Assembly: GCF_022811725.1 (NCBI RefSeq)
Contig: NZ_CP094527.1
Coordinates: 372,001-436,000, forward strand
Direction of reading: 5' to 3'
DNA from: Mucilaginibacter sp. SMC90
Lineage (GTDB): Bacteria > Bacteroidota > Bacteroidia > Sphingobacteriales > Sphingobacteriaceae
DNA: 64,000 nt
In this document: one piece after another, positions 8,885 to 18,052 of the stretch
Position numbering within the stretch: the stretch's first letter is position 1
How the letters are laid out: every line of letters begins with the position of its first letter
Notes under the pieces: model-generated
The model's input: the letters and a program-made list of their open reading frames with translations, nothing else
What the model was told of the DNA's origin: nothing
The model's database searches: none
Program-made: the position numbers and the translations under genes

Positions 8885-10231
8885 ATGAAAAAACTATACG
8901 TAACATTATGTGCAATTACGCTTTTCTCTTTCGGCGTTAAAGCGCAGGAAACGATCCAGTATTACCGCCCTAACGACCAGCGGGGAATTAACCAGTTCGA
9001 GACCAGCAAACAGGATACGGTTAAATTTACCGGCCTGAAAGTCAAGGTGGGCGGCAATTTTGAGCTGACCTTCCAGGCGCTGAAGCAAAGCAATACGGCG
9101 GCACCCTATATACCTACCGGCTATACCAGCAGCGTGACCAGTCTGCAGCCGCTGACACACGGCTTTACTTTACCCATGGCCAACCTGAACCTGGATATCC
9201 AGCTGGCCGATGGTGTGCGCATGAACCTGACACAGTATTTAGCATCCCGTCACCATGAGAACACCTGGGTAAAGGGCGGTTATATCCAGTTCGATAAACT
9301 AAGTTTTTTACACAGTGACCTCATCGACAACATCATGAAAAGCCTGACCATCCGGATCGGCCAGAACGATGTGGATTATGGCGATCAGCATTTCAGGCGA
9401 ACCGATGGCGGTAACACGATCTATAACCCCTTCATCGAGAATTACATTATGGATGAGTTCTCGACCGAACTCGGTGCCCAGTTCTATTACTTCCACAAAT
9501 CGGGATTGTTTGCGATGGGCGGTATCACCGACGGCCTGCTGAACGAGACCGTGGTCAAATCCACCAAAATAGACGTAAAAACGGGTCAGCCACTTCGATA
9601 TGAACCGGCGTTCGTAGGTAAGCTGGGCTTTGACAAGCAGATCAATAAAGATCTTCGGTTCAGGATCTCAGGTTCCGCCTATACCGTCAGCAGCTGTTAC
9701 AGCAATACGCTGATGAGCGGCGACCGTACCGGATCCCATTATTACAACGTGATGGAAAACGCGGCTGTTGCAGCAGCGACCACGCTGGATGACGCGATCG
9801 ATTATAATTTTACCTCCGGCAGGCTGAGCCCCGGCTTCAGTAACGAGATCCATGCTTTTATGGGTAACCTGTTCCTGAAATATCAGGGACTGGAATTTTT
9901 TGGAACGGCAGAAAATGTGACCGGCCGTACTGCAGCCGAAACCGGCAACCGCTGGGCTACCCAGTATGCCGGTGACCTGGTTTACCGTTTCCCTGCAGAT
10001 AAGGAAAATTTTTGGGTCGGCTTCCGTTACAATACCGTCAGCATGGCGCTGGCCGGCACCGGCGATGTGAAGGCTAACCGCGAGGCCGGTTCTTTCGGCT
10101 GGTTCCTGACCAAAAACGTCATGATGAAGGCAGAGTATATGAACCAGAAATACCTGGATTACCCGGCAAACAATATCCTGAACGGCGGCAAGTTCAACGG
10201 CGTGATGCTGGAAGCCTCCATCGGTTTTTAA
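8885..10231 (+). CDS. Outer-membrane beta-barrel protein (porin-like)
   Basis: 448 residues with signal peptide (MKKLYVTLCAITLFSFGVKAQ) and alternating hydrophobic/polar strands throughout, ending in ASIGF with the terminal Phe typical of outer-membrane barrels. The family cannot be named with certainty; an alginate/phosphate-porin-like fold is possible. It starts 2 bp after the YceI gene, so the two are certainly cotranscribed and probably act on the same envelope ligand. A second YceI-like gene follows two genes later. Confidence 0.65.
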   Translation: MKKLYVTLCAITLFSFGVKAQETIQYYRPNDQRGINQFETSKQDTVKFTGLKVKVGGNFELTFQALKQSNTAAPYIPTGYTSSVTSLQPLTHGFTLPMANLNLDIQLADGVRMNLTQYLASRHHENTWVKGGYIQFDKLSFLHSDLIDNIMKSLTIRIGQNDVDYGDQHFRRTDGGNTIYNPFIENYIMDEFSTELGAQFYYFHKSGLFAMGGITDGLLNETVVKSTKIDVKTGQPLRYEPAFVGKLGFDKQINKDLRFRISGSAYTVSSCYSNTLMSGDRTGSHYYNVMENAAVAAATTLDDAIDYNFTSGRLSPGFSNEIHAFMGNLFLKYQGLEFFGTAENVTGRTAAETGNRWATQYAGDLVYRFPADKENFWVGFRYNTVSMALAGTGDVKANREAGSFGWFLTKNVMMKAEYMNQKYLDYPANNILNGGKFNGVMLEASIGF

Positions 10232-10242
10232 CAAGCTGTTGC

Positions 10243-10650
10243 ATGAAGAAGATCATTACGACTGCGCTGATGGCCGGCTGCATCCTGTTCGTGATCAGCT
10301 ATGGAGGACTTTACCTGGGGGTAAAGTTTTTCCCGGGGCTGTTCGTCACTTATAATAACCCCTTGTTTAATTCCGATGGCAGCAGGGATGTCTTATTTTA
10401 CCTGCACGCGTTCATCATCAGCTTTGCCTTATCCTGGTTTTGGGATCGGTTTAAAACTTTATTCAAAGGACCGGTGGTATTGAGAGGGCTGGAGTTCGGG
10501 CTGGTTTATTCCCTGACCGCACTCTTGCCCGTGATGTGGATCTCTTTCAGCTCGCTGGATATTACCCTGGTGATGGTGGGCAGCTGGTTTTTCTACGGGC
10601 TGGCGCAGGCGATCATTGCGGGGCTGGTCTTTGCTAAAGTTAACCCTTGA
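10243..10650 (+). CDS. Small four-helix inner-membrane protein, family not recognised
   Basis: 135 residues with about four hydrophobic segments (ITTALMAGCILFVISYGGLYLG; FYLHAFIISFALSWFW; LVYSLTALLPVMWISF; LVMVGSWFFYGLAQAIIAGLVF). No catalytic motif seen. It sits 11 bp after the barrel gene and just before a second YceI-like gene, so it belongs to the same envelope operon. Function unknown. Confidence 0.65.
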   Translation: MKKIITTALMAGCILFVISYGGLYLGVKFFPGLFVTYNNPLFNSDGSRDVLFYLHAFIISFALSWFWDRFKTLFKGPVVLRGLEFGLVYSLTALLPVMWISFSSLDITLVMVGSWFFYGLAQAIIAGLVFAKVNP

Positions 10651-10663
10651 TCGATTAAACGCC

Positions 10664-11275
10664 ATGCAGTTTAAAAATAGCCTGTCCGGGATTTTACTGC
10701 TGCTGACCATCAGCGGCTTTACCCTAAAAACAAATGAGGGGATGAATGCGGTAATAAAAAGATGGGTAGTGAGCCAGACCAGTAATCTCAGCGTGAACGG
10801 CAGCACCAATGTGAACAAATTCACCTGCGTGATACCTGCTTGTCCCTTGCAGGATACCCTGACCGTTACCGGAAGTGCTGAACAAGCGGTCGTCTTATCC
10901 GGGCGGATCAAGTTACCGGTCAGCAGTTTTGATTGCCATATTTCCCCGATGACCCGTCAGCTCCGGGAAACATTGAAGGAAAAACAATTTCCGGTGCTTT
11001 ATATCCGGTTTTTATCCTTAAGCCAGCTGCCGGTGATGACCGCGGCACCCGCTGAAATCACCGGCCTGGTCGATATTGAAATTGCCGGCATCAGCAAACG
11101 TTTCGAGGTGGCTTACCAGCTGAGCCAGGACGCGCAGCAGATCGTCCATCTCCGCGGAACAAGGGTGGTTAATTTTTCGGACTTTAACCTCATACCACCG
11201 ACTAAGCTGGGGGGCATGATCAAAACAAGAGATGCGCTGAGCGTAGATTTTCAATTGAATATGAAAGAATTATAG
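10664..11275 (+). CDS. YceI-like periplasmic protein (second copy)
   Basis: 203 residues. The start at 10664 is chosen because it gives a hydrophobic N-terminus (NSLSGILLLLTISGF) and follows the preceding stop by 13 bp; the longer frame from 10616 overlaps the upstream gene. The C-terminal half matches YceI (EITGLVDIEIAGISKRFEVAY and the SDFNLIPPTKLGGMIKTRDALSVDF-like end). Divergent from the first copy. The two Cys in FTCVIPACPL may form a disulfide. Confidence 0.7.
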   Translation: MQFKNSLSGILLLLTISGFTLKTNEGMNAVIKRWVVSQTSNLSVNGSTNVNKFTCVIPACPLQDTLTVTGSAEQAVVLSGRIKLPVSSFDCHISPMTRQLRETLKEKQFPVLYIRFLSLSQLPVMTAAPAEITGLVDIEIAGISKRFEVAYQLSQDAQQIVHLRGTRVVNFSDFNLIPPTKLGGMIKTRDALSVDFQLNMKEL

Positions 11276-11297
11276 TAAAACCTTAAGCAAAAAATAG

Positions 11298-12335
11298 ATG
11301 ATACCTAAAACAATGAAAGCAGCCGTGATCCATGGATTCGGCCAGCCGCTGCAGATCGAAGAACTGGCGGTCAGAGCACCGCGCGAGAATGAGATCCTGG
11401 TCAAGGTCATCGCCTGCGGCGTATGCCATACGGACCTGCATGCCTGCCAGGGCGACTGGCCGGCTAAACCCAAGATGCCACTGGTGCCGGGTCATGAAGC
11501 CATCGGCTACGTGGCCGCCATCGGACCCGGCGTTCAGCATCTCAAAGAGGGCGACGTGGTGGGCGTGCCCTGGCTGTACAGCGCCTGCGGTTGTTGTGAT
11601 TACTGTTATACCGGCTGGGAAACGCTTTGCGAACAGCAGCAGAACGGTGGTTACAGCGTAGATGGCGGCTTCGCCGAATACGTGGTGGCAGACGCCAGGT
11701 ATGTGGCGCATTTTCCCGGAAATATCAATTTTACGGAGATGGCGCCGATCATTTGCGCCGGCGTGACGGTGTATAAAGGCTTAAAGCAAACGGACGCCAA
11801 ACCCGGAGAATGGGTGGCCATTTCCGGCATCGGCGGTTTAGGCCACCTGGCCGTGCAGTATGCCAAGGCGATGGGTTTGCACGTGGCGGCGATTGACATT
11901 GCTGATGATAAACTGGCGCTGGCTAAAAGCCTGGGTGCCGATCTTACCGTGAATGCCAAAGAAAATGATCCGGGCGCCTTCCTGAAAAAGCAAACCGGCG
12001 GCATGCATGGCACTTTGGTAACCGCTCCGTCCAGGATCGCCTTTAACCAGGGCTTGAGCACGCTCCGCCGAAAAGGGGTGCTGTCGCTGAACGGCTTGCC
12101 CGCTGGAACTTTCGATCTGTCCATTTTTGACACCGTGATCAATGGGACAACGATCCGGGGTTCGATCGTGGGCACCCGCAAGGACATGGATGAAGCCATA
12201 TCCTTTGCTGTGGAAGGCAAAGTAAAAGCCACGGTCAAACCGGCTAAGCTGGAATATATCAATACGGTTTTCGACGATATGAAAAAAGGCGATATCAGTG
12301 GCCGCATGGTGCTGGAGATCGCGAAGCCGCAGTAG
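11298..12335 (+). CDS. adhP: Zinc-dependent alcohol dehydrogenase (AdhP type)
   Basis: 345-residue medium-chain NAD(P)-dependent alcohol dehydrogenase. Catalytic zinc ligands lie in GVCHTD (Cys43) and PGHE (His66/Glu67). Structural zinc is held by four Cys in [17 protein letters not shown], and the Rossmann motif is [17 protein letters not shown]. It interconverts alcohols and aldehydes, complementing the aldehyde dehydrogenase at 5821. Last gene of the 8295-12335 operon. The start could also be the Met six codons on ([10 protein letters not shown]), which is the family's usual beginning. Confidence 0.88.
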   Translation: MIPKTMKAAVIHGFGQPLQIEELAVRAPRENEILVKVIACGVCHTDLHACQGDWPAKPKMPLVPGHEAIGYVAAIGPGVQHLKEGDVVGVPWLYSACGCCDYCYTGWETLCEQQQNGGYSVDGGFAEYVVADARYVAHFPGNINFTEMAPIICAGVTVYKGLKQTDAKPGEWVAISGIGGLGHLAVQYAKAMGLHVAAIDIADDKLALAKSLGADLTVNAKENDPGAFLKKQTGGMHGTLVTAPSRIAFNQGLSTLRRKGVLSLNGLPAGTFDLSIFDTVINGTTIRGSIVGTRKDMDEAISFAVEGKVKATVKPAKLEYINTVFDDMKKGDISGRMVLEIAKPQ

Positions 12336-12343
12336 TGATAGTG

Positions 12344-12412
12344 ATCCCTATAGCAGGTTCCTGGGAGGTGAGCAAAGCATAGTGCCGGCGATTTCCTGCC
12401 TGCTATAGGGAT
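12344..12412. repeat. Long stem-loop with perfect 14-bp arms
   Basis: ATCCCTATAGCAGG (12344-12357) and its exact reverse complement (12399-12412) enclose a 41-nt loop, between the alcohol dehydrogenase stop and the DUF983 start. There is no T run, so it is not a standard terminator; it could stabilise mRNA ends or act as a processing site. Confidence 0.6.
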
Positions 12413-12428
12413 TGTAACAATAACCGCA

Positions 12429-12827
12429 ATGTCAAAAACAGCAAGATCATGGGCTATGCGCCATGCTAAATGCCCGCGCTGCCGCAGGGGGAACATGTTC
12501 GAAGGCGGCTTATACCATCTCGGCTCCAATGGCATCAACCTGAACTGCCCCCATTGCAGGATGATCTTTGAAATAGAGCCGGGCTATTTTTATGCAGCTA
12601 TGTATGTCAGCTATGCCATGAATGTCGCTGAAGGCGGCCTGATATGGGTATCGACCTACCTGATCACCGGGAACAACGACTCGCCGTGGCTATATCTCGC
12701 CACGATCCTGGGCGGATTGGTCCTTTTGTCACCGCTGAATTTCCGGTATTCCCGTGTCGCCCTCCTTTACTGGCTGTCACCAAAAGTTCATTATCACCCC
12801 GAACTGGACGTAGCTGAAATTAAATAA
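12429..12827 (+). CDS. DUF983 family protein
   Basis: 132 residues. Two Cys pairs form a zinc-ribbon-like N-terminus (CPRCRRG and CPHCRMIFEIEPG), then the family signature GYFYAAMYVSYAMN and two transmembrane helices (WLYLATILGGLVLLSPL last). DUF983 genes often accompany heme-copper oxidase genes; heme A synthase lies 4 kb on. Biochemical role unknown. Confidence 0.85.
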   Translation: MSKTARSWAMRHAKCPRCRRGNMFEGGLYHLGSNGINLNCPHCRMIFEIEPGYFYAAMYVSYAMNVAEGGLIWVSTYLITGNNDSPWLYLATILGGLVLLSPLNFRYSRVALLYWLSPKVHYHPELDVAEIK

Positions 12828-12899
12828 GCGTACCCGTAGACCGGAGAAATTACCCGGATCAAACCGGGACTCAACGGATATTAGCTTAAATTTGCGCTA

Positions 12900-13034
12900 A
12901 TGAAAAAAGAAAAAAATGATTATTCATTCTGGACAAAATATAAAAAGTTCGCCGGAAATGAGATCTTGCTGTATGTGGTCATGGTGATCGGCATCATCGC
13001 TGGGATTGTGGTCATCAGTATTTTTAAAAAATAA
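12900..13034 (+). CDS. Small single-pass membrane protein, 44 residues
   Basis: Short open frame with a charged N-terminus (MKKEKNDYSFWTKYKKFAGNE) and one transmembrane helix (ILLYVVMVIGIIAGIVVISIF) ending KK. A perfect -7 box TAAATTTG lies just upstream (12887-12894), and a CCCGG-N6-CCGGG inverted repeat lies at 12853-12868. It precedes the bestrophin-like gene by 10 bp. Likely real; function unknown. Confidence 0.6.
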   Translation: MKKEKNDYSFWTKYKKFAGNEILLYVVMVIGIIAGIVVISIFKK

Positions 13035-13044
13035 GGAAACCAAA

Positions 13045-13965
13045 ATGATCATCAGGAAAAAACCCAACTGGTTCAGGATGCTTTTTGTATGGCGAGGCTC
13101 GGTATTGCCGAAGCTGCTGCCCCGCTTGTCGGTGCTTTTTTTATTTACGTCCCTCGTGGTTTACTCCAGGCCTTACCTCGACAGATATCATGGCGACTTG
13201 TCGACCAACATTTATACGCTTTTCGGTATCGCGCTGGCCATCTTCCTGGGCTTTCGTAATACCGTGAGCTATGACCGTTTCTGGGAAGGCCGGAAGTTAT
13301 GGGGCGCATTGCTCAACGATACGCGCTCCCTTGCGCGGCAGGTGCACAATTTTATCCCCAATGATGAAAAGCATACCGCTGAAAAAATCATTTTCATGAA
13401 GCAGATGGCGGCGATGGTGTATGCGCTCAATCACCAGCTGCGGTATACTGACGCCATGCCCGAGCTAAGTAAAATGCTCTCGTCGGAGTTGACGGACAAG
13501 CTGAAAGACGCAGAATACAAACCGGTCATCATCATGCGAGAACTGGGCGCACAGATCAATCAGTGGCGCAGGCGGGGAACGATAGATACGATCCTGCAGG
13601 CAGCGATGGACAGGAACCTGGCCAATTTCTCGGATGTGATCGGCGGCTGCGAACGGATAGCCAATACGCCGATCCCTTTTTCTTATGATGTGCTGTTGCA
13701 CCGCACTATTTATATCTATTGCTTTTTGTTGCCCTTGGGCTTTGCCGATAGCCTGGGCTGGTATGCCCCATTTATCCTTACTTTTGTGGCGTATACCTTT
13801 ACGGCCCTGGAAGCCATCGCAGATGAACTGGAAGATCCTTTCGGCAATATGCCCAACGACCTGGCTTTGGATGCCCTGTCTGCCAATATCGAACGCAGTA
13901 TTTCAGAGATCGAGGATATGCATATCGATCAAACCAAACCCGCCGATTCTTTTTATATCACCTGA
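13045..13965 (+). CDS. Bestrophin/UPF0187 family channel-like protein
   Basis: 306-residue membrane protein. The start at 13045 (MIIRKKPNWFRMLFVWRGSVLPKLL) is the family's usual beginning; the longer frame from 13006 overlaps the small ORF. Features include TLFGIALAIFLGFRNTVSYDRFWEGRKLWG, the YDVLLHRTIYIYCFLLPLGF segment and the IADELEDPFGNMPNDLALD acidic motif of bacterial bestrophins. Probable anion or cation channel in the inner membrane. Cotranscribed with the 44-residue gene. Confidence 0.85.
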   Translation: MIIRKKPNWFRMLFVWRGSVLPKLLPRLSVLFLFTSLVVYSRPYLDRYHGDLSTNIYTLFGIALAIFLGFRNTVSYDRFWEGRKLWGALLNDTRSLARQVHNFIPNDEKHTAEKIIFMKQMAAMVYALNHQLRYTDAMPELSKMLSSELTDKLKDAEYKPVIIMRELGAQINQWRRRGTIDTILQAAMDRNLANFSDVIGGCERIANTPIPFSYDVLLHRTIYIYCFLLPLGFADSLGWYAPFILTFVAYTFTALEAIADELEDPFGNMPNDLALDALSANIERSISEIEDMHIDQTKPADSFYIT

Positions 13966-13996
13966 TCCTTGCTATACGGCTGTTCCTGCTTAGCCG

Positions 13997-16246
13997 CTAC
14001 TGCTTCTTTAATCTTAAGGCGTTAGCGATCACCGAAACAGAGCTCAGGCTCATGGCTAAGGCAGCGATCATGGGCGATAGCAACAGGCCTGTGAAGGGAT
14101 AGAGTATCCCCGCAGCGACGGGAATGCCCAGCGCATTATATCCCAGGGCGAACAAAAGGTTCTCTTTGATGTTGCGCATGACCTGGTAGCTTAGCCGCCG
14201 GGCTTTTACAATGCCCTGGAGGTCACCCTTGACCAGGGTTATCGATGCGCTTTCGATCGCTACATCGGTGCCTGTTCCCATGGCGATCCCGATATCGGCC
14301 TGGGACAACGCCGGAGCATCGTTGATGCCGTCACCGGCCATGGCTACTTTACGGCCCTGGTCTTGTAAGCGTTTTACTTCGTTCAGCTTATCCTCGGGGA
14401 GCATTTGCCCTTTAAATCCGTCCAGTCCAAGTTCTTTGGCAACAGCGCCAGCCGTGTGTTCATTATCGCCCGTCAGCATGACGACCTGAAGGCCTTCCTG
14501 CTGTAAAGCCTTGATCGCTACCTTACTGGTCGGTTTGATCTTGTCGCTGATCACCACAAAACCAATGGTTTTTCCGTCATAAGCCAGGAAGGACACCGTC
14601 TTACCCGACCGCTGCTCCCGGGCCGCTTGTTCCCCTAGCGTTTCCGGCAGGCTGATCTTAAGCTGCGCTAATAATTTAACATTACCCAGAGCTGCGGTTT
14701 GCCCGTTTATCTTGCCGGTGACGCCTTTGCCAGTGATCGCCTCGAAAGCTTCGACAGGCAGGAATTCAACCGCTTTTTCTTTACCATAATTGACGGTAGC
14801 CTGTGCCAGCGGATGTTCACTGGCGCTGTTCAGTGAAGCGATATACTGCAACACTGCCGTTGCTTTTGCTCCTTCCATAGCCACAATTTTTTCCACTGAA
14901 GGCTTTCCCTCGGTCAGGGTTCCGGTCTTATCAACGATCAGCACGGCTATCCGGTTCATCTTTTCCAGTGATTCCGCGTCTTTGATCAGGATCCCCTGCT
15001 GGGCGCCCTTGCCGATACCGACCATAATGGACATCGGCGTAGCCAGGCCCAAAGCACAGGGGCAGGCAATAATCAATACCGACAATGCATTCACGAAGGC
15101 ATAAATATAGCGCGGCTCCGGCCCCCAAACGCTCCAACTGAGGGCCGTGATCAAGGCAATCCCGATGACCACCGGCACAAAATAGCCGGATATCCGGTCA
15201 GCCAGCTTTTGAATCGGCGCTTTGGATCGGCTGGCGCTGGCGACCATGGCCACGATCTGAGACAGCAGTGTATCCGCACCCACTTTTTCCGCCTGCATAA
15301 TAAAGGTTTGGTTACCGTTAATGGTACCGGCTACCACGTGATCCCCGGGCCGCTTGACCACTGGCAGCGGCTCTCCCGTGATCATGGCTTCATCAACCAA
15401 AGATCCACCTTCCTTAAGCAGACCATCCACCGGGATCTTCTCGCCCGGTTTGACGCGCAGCAGGTCTCCAGGCAGAACCTGGTCAATGCTGATCGTCTCT
15501 TCCTGCCCGCCAATTATTCGGATGGCCTGGTCAGGCGACAGTTTTAAAAGTTCTTTGATGGCCGTATTGGTGCGCGCATGCGCCCGGGCTTCCAGCATCT
15601 GTCCAAGCAGGACGAGCGTTAGGATCACGGTGGCGGCCTCAAAATACACATAGACCGCCCCATGCATTTTAAAACGCTCCGGGAAGATCCCCGGGAAAAG
15701 TAAAGCGATCACGCTGAATACCCAGGCCGCACCGGCGCCGATGCCGATCAGGGTGAACATATTATATTTCCCGGATAGCAGCGATCGCCAGGCCCGCTCG
15801 AAGAACATCCGGGCGGCGTAGAAAATGACCGGAAACGACAGTAAGAATTGCACACCGTCCCAGCCTTTTTTCGTCAGCAGGTGATGCAGCGGGTTGCCGG
15901 GGATCATATCGGACATCGCGATCAAAAAGATCGGCAGTGTAAACGAGGTCGCGATCTTCAATTTCCTGACCAGCAAGCGGTAGTTTTGTTCCTCCTCTTC
16001 GGTGCCGGTCGGCTGCAATAGCACCAGATCCATCCCGCAGATCGGGCATGCACCAGGCAGGCCAAGAATAATTTCCGGGTGCATTGGGCACGTATACTTC
16101 GCCAATTGCTGCAGCTCCGGCTGTTTGACCAATGGCATCCCGCACACCGGACAATTGCCGGAACGCTCATAAGTTTTTCCGGCCTGGCAATGCATCGGGC
16201 ATACATAGGTGCCGTGGTGTTGGTTTGTTGACTGGTGCTTTTCCAT
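13997..16246 (-). CDS. copA: Copper-translocating P1B-type ATPase
   Basis: 749-residue heavy-metal ATPase. The N-terminus has two Cys-rich heavy-metal-binding modules ([18 protein letters not shown] and [17 protein letters not shown]) instead of a ferredoxin-like CxxC domain, a common Bacteroidota form. It has TGEP (actuator, about 291), the CPCALG metal-binding transmembrane motif (about 395), DKTGTLTEG with phosphorylated Asp439, [12 protein letters not shown] and about eight transmembrane helices. It exports Cu(I), or supplies it for cuproenzyme assembly. It lies 105 bp downstream of heme A synthase on the same strand, probably one operon under operator site 3, which suggests a link to oxidase maturation as well as detoxification. 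Confidence 0.93.
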   Translation of the reverse strand: MEKHQSTNQHHGTYVCPMHCQAGKTYERSGNCPVCGMPLVKQPELQQLAKYTCPMHPEIILGLPGACPICGMDLVLLQPTGTEEEEQNYRLLVRKLKIATSFTLPIFLIAMSDMIPGNPLHHLLTKKGWDGVQFLLSFPVIFYAARMFFERAWRSLLSGKYNMFTLIGIGAGAAWVFSVIALLFPGIFPERFKMHGAVYVYFEAATVILTLVLLGQMLEARAHARTNTAIKELLKLSPDQAIRIIGGQEETISIDQVLPGDLLRVKPGEKIPVDGLLKEGGSLVDEAMITGEPLPVVKRPGDHVVAGTINGNQTFIMQAEKVGADTLLSQIVAMVASASRSKAPIQKLADRISGYFVPVVIGIALITALSWSVWGPEPRYIYAFVNALSVLIIACPCALGLATPMSIMVGIGKGAQQGILIKDAESLEKMNRIAVLIVDKTGTLTEGKPSVEKIVAMEGAKATAVLQYIASLNSASEHPLAQATVNYGKEKAVEFLPVEAFEAITGKGVTGKINGQTAALGNVKLLAQLKISLPETLGEQAAREQRSGKTVSFLAYDGKTIGFVVISDKIKPTSKVAIKALQQEGLQVVMLTGDNEHTAGAVAKELGLDGFKGQMLPEDKLNEVKRLQDQGRKVAMAGDGINDAPALSQADIGIAMGTGTDVAIESASITLVKGDLQGIVKARRLSYQVMRNIKENLLFALGYNALGIPVAAGILYPFTGLLLSPMIAALAMSLSSVSVIANALRLKKQ

Positions 16247-16351
16247 AGCTGATAAATCTAATTAATAATTTAAAAAATATATGCTCTCCAGACATCTGCC
16301 TGCTCCCAAATGTACCCTGGTTTCTCATTGACTTACGTCTTTTCCACAAGC

Positions 16352-17377
16352 TCATACCACTGGAGGCCGGCCCGGCTTGATCTTTTGCAAATAAAGCGCG
16401 GCAACCAGCGATAGCAGCAACAGGATCCCCGTTAACTGGTGAACTACGGCAAAATATAAAACTGAACGGAACATGCTATGGGTCAGGGACAAAACACCCA
16501 GGCAAACCTGAACACTGACCAGTACCAGCGGCGTCCAGCGCAAGGCGGATCCTTTAACGAAAAAGCTCCGCAACAGGATCAGTACAGTGATGAGGTAGGC
16601 AAGGCTGCGATGGACCACCTGGATAACAATGAGGTCATGTGTCAGCCGGTAGATTACCTGCCCGCCCCGAAACGGGTTTGGCGGGATCAAGGCACCGTTC
16701 ATGTCGGGCCAGGTAGGCGCACTTAAAGCAGCATGGGTCCCCGCCATGAACGCGCCATAGATCAGCTGTAAACCTAATAAGATCAGAATGAATGATAACA
16801 GCCGGTTCGTTCTGCTGCGGTATAACTTGCCATGAACGGTTGTTTTCATGAACAGCCAGAATAAGTAGCATAAAAGCAGTAAAGCACAGGAGAAATGGAT
16901 GGCCAGCCTGATATGATCGACGCGGACATTCGTATCGTTGAGCCCGCTTTGAACCATGATCCAACCTATGGCTCCCTGCAGGCCGCCCAAAGCGAAAAGT
17001 ATGATCAGCGGCCAGACCATTGACTTCGGAATCAGGCGCTTAAACAGAAAAATGGCAAAGGGCACAACAAAAACAATGGCTATAAGCCTGGCCCATTCGC
17101 GGTGCAGCCATTCCCAGAAAAAGATATGCTGGTAATCAGCCAGTGTAAAGCCGGTATTGAGCTTTTTGAACTGAGCGATCTGCTGATACTGTTCAAAACT
17201 GAGGCGCCATGAGCGCTCGTTCATTGGCGGCAGGGCACCCAGCAACGGCTGCCATTCGGTGATGGACAGTCCGGACCCGGTCAGCCGGGTAATGCCGCCC
17301 AGGATGATCTGGACCAATACTAACAGAACTCCCGCTGCCAGCCAGCGGGTCAGCCATTTGTTAACCGGGTTGCCCAT
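16352..17377 (-). CDS. ctaA: Heme A synthase (COX15/CtaA family)
   Basis: Eight-helix membrane enzyme converting heme O to heme A for cytochrome oxidase. It has the family signature GGITRLTGSGLSITEWQ near the N-terminus, FFWEWLHREWARL with a heme-ligand His, a second His in HIRLAIHFSCALL, and later HRSLAYL and HQLTGILLLL. The Met at 17377 is preferred to the Met at 17386, because the -7 box GATCTTTG (17394-17401, minus strand) predicts a start near 17390. 55 bp upstream of that box is operator site 3, shared with the divergent azurin gene. Followed by copA. Confidence 0.9.
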   Translation of the reverse strand: MGNPVNKWLTRWLAAGVLLVLVQIILGGITRLTGSGLSITEWQPLLGALPPMNERSWRLSFEQYQQIAQFKKLNTGFTLADYQHIFFWEWLHREWARLIAIVFVVPFAIFLFKRLIPKSMVWPLIILFALGGLQGAIGWIMVQSGLNDTNVRVDHIRLAIHFSCALLLLCYLFWLFMKTTVHGKLYRSRTNRLLSFILILLGLQLIYGAFMAGTHAALSAPTWPDMNGALIPPNPFRGGQVIYRLTHDLIVIQVVHRSLAYLITVLILLRSFFVKGSALRWTPLVLVSVQVCLGVLSLTHSMFRSVLYFAVVHQLTGILLLLSLVAALYLQKIKPGRPPVV

Positions 17378-17446
17378 AGATGTCAATAAAATGCAAAGAT
17401 CGCGGGATCATGGGATCAAAAAGCGTCATTGCATCATGTCATGGAC

Positions 17447-17458
17447 TGACTTTCATCA
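17447..17458. promoter_or_regulatory. CRP/FNR-type operator (site 3), shared by azurin and heme A synthase promoters
   Basis: TGACTTTCATCA, centre 17452.5. Rightward it is 33 bp from the centre of a -7 box CACTTTTG (17482-17489) before the gene at 17501; leftward it is 55 bp from GATCTTTG (17394-17401, minus strand) before the gene at 17377. Confidence 0.6.
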
Positions 17459-17500
17459 TTTTTTCCTGATGAACAATCGTCCACTTTTGTTAAAAACAAT

Positions 17501-18052
17501 ATGAGACATTTAAGCATCTTATTCATAGCCGCTGCTGCCCTATTGGCATCCTGTACCGGGAACGGCGACAAAAGCACCCGGGGCTCAACAGCTGACACCG
17601 GCCGTTTAGCCAAGGCAACGGATAAACCGACCGCGATAGCGACACAGAACAATCCCGCAATTGAATCGACACCCGTGAATAACCAGATCGAACTCACGGC
17701 CAGTGACCGGATGCAGTACAGCGATACCTTATTCAAGGTAAAAGCCGGTCAGCAGGTAAGCCTTAAACTGACCAACATCGGTAAAATGCCGAAGAACTCC
17801 ATGGGCCACAATTTTACGCTGCTGAAGACCGGGACGGATATAACCAAATTTGCCAGCGAAGGGCTGAAATACCGCGACCAGGATTATGTCCCCGCTGCGA
17901 TGAAAGATTCCGTGATCGCGCATACCCCGCTGGTCGGCCCGGGAGAAAGTGCCCGGATCAGCTTCGTCATTAAGCACAAAGGTTATTATGATTTCATCTG
18001 TACCTTCCCGGGTCATTACGGAAGTATGCGGGGCAAGATTGTAGCGGAATGA
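17501..18052 (+). CDS. Azurin-like type-1 copper lipoprotein
   Basis: 183-residue lipoprotein: lipobox LLASC, a Ser/Thr-rich linker to about residue 60, then an azurin domain. Copper ligands are visible as His in MGHNFTLL, Cys in ICTFPGH, His in PGHYGSM and the following Met. It is an electron carrier anchored at the periplasmic face of a membrane. It overlaps the PAS kinase start by 4 bp (ATGA), so the two are translationally coupled: a cupredoxin and a kinase made together. It is under operator site 3 and divergent from heme A synthase and the copper ATPase, so it belongs to the copper/respiration group. Confidence 0.88.
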   Translation: MRHLSILFIAAAALLASCTGNGDKSTRGSTADTGRLAKATDKPTAIATQNNPAIESTPVNNQIELTASDRMQYSDTLFKVKAGQQVSLKLTNIGKMPKNSMGHNFTLLKTGTDITKFASEGLKYRDQDYVPAAMKDSVIAHTPLVGPGESARISFVIKHKGYYDFICTFPGHYGSMRGKIVAE

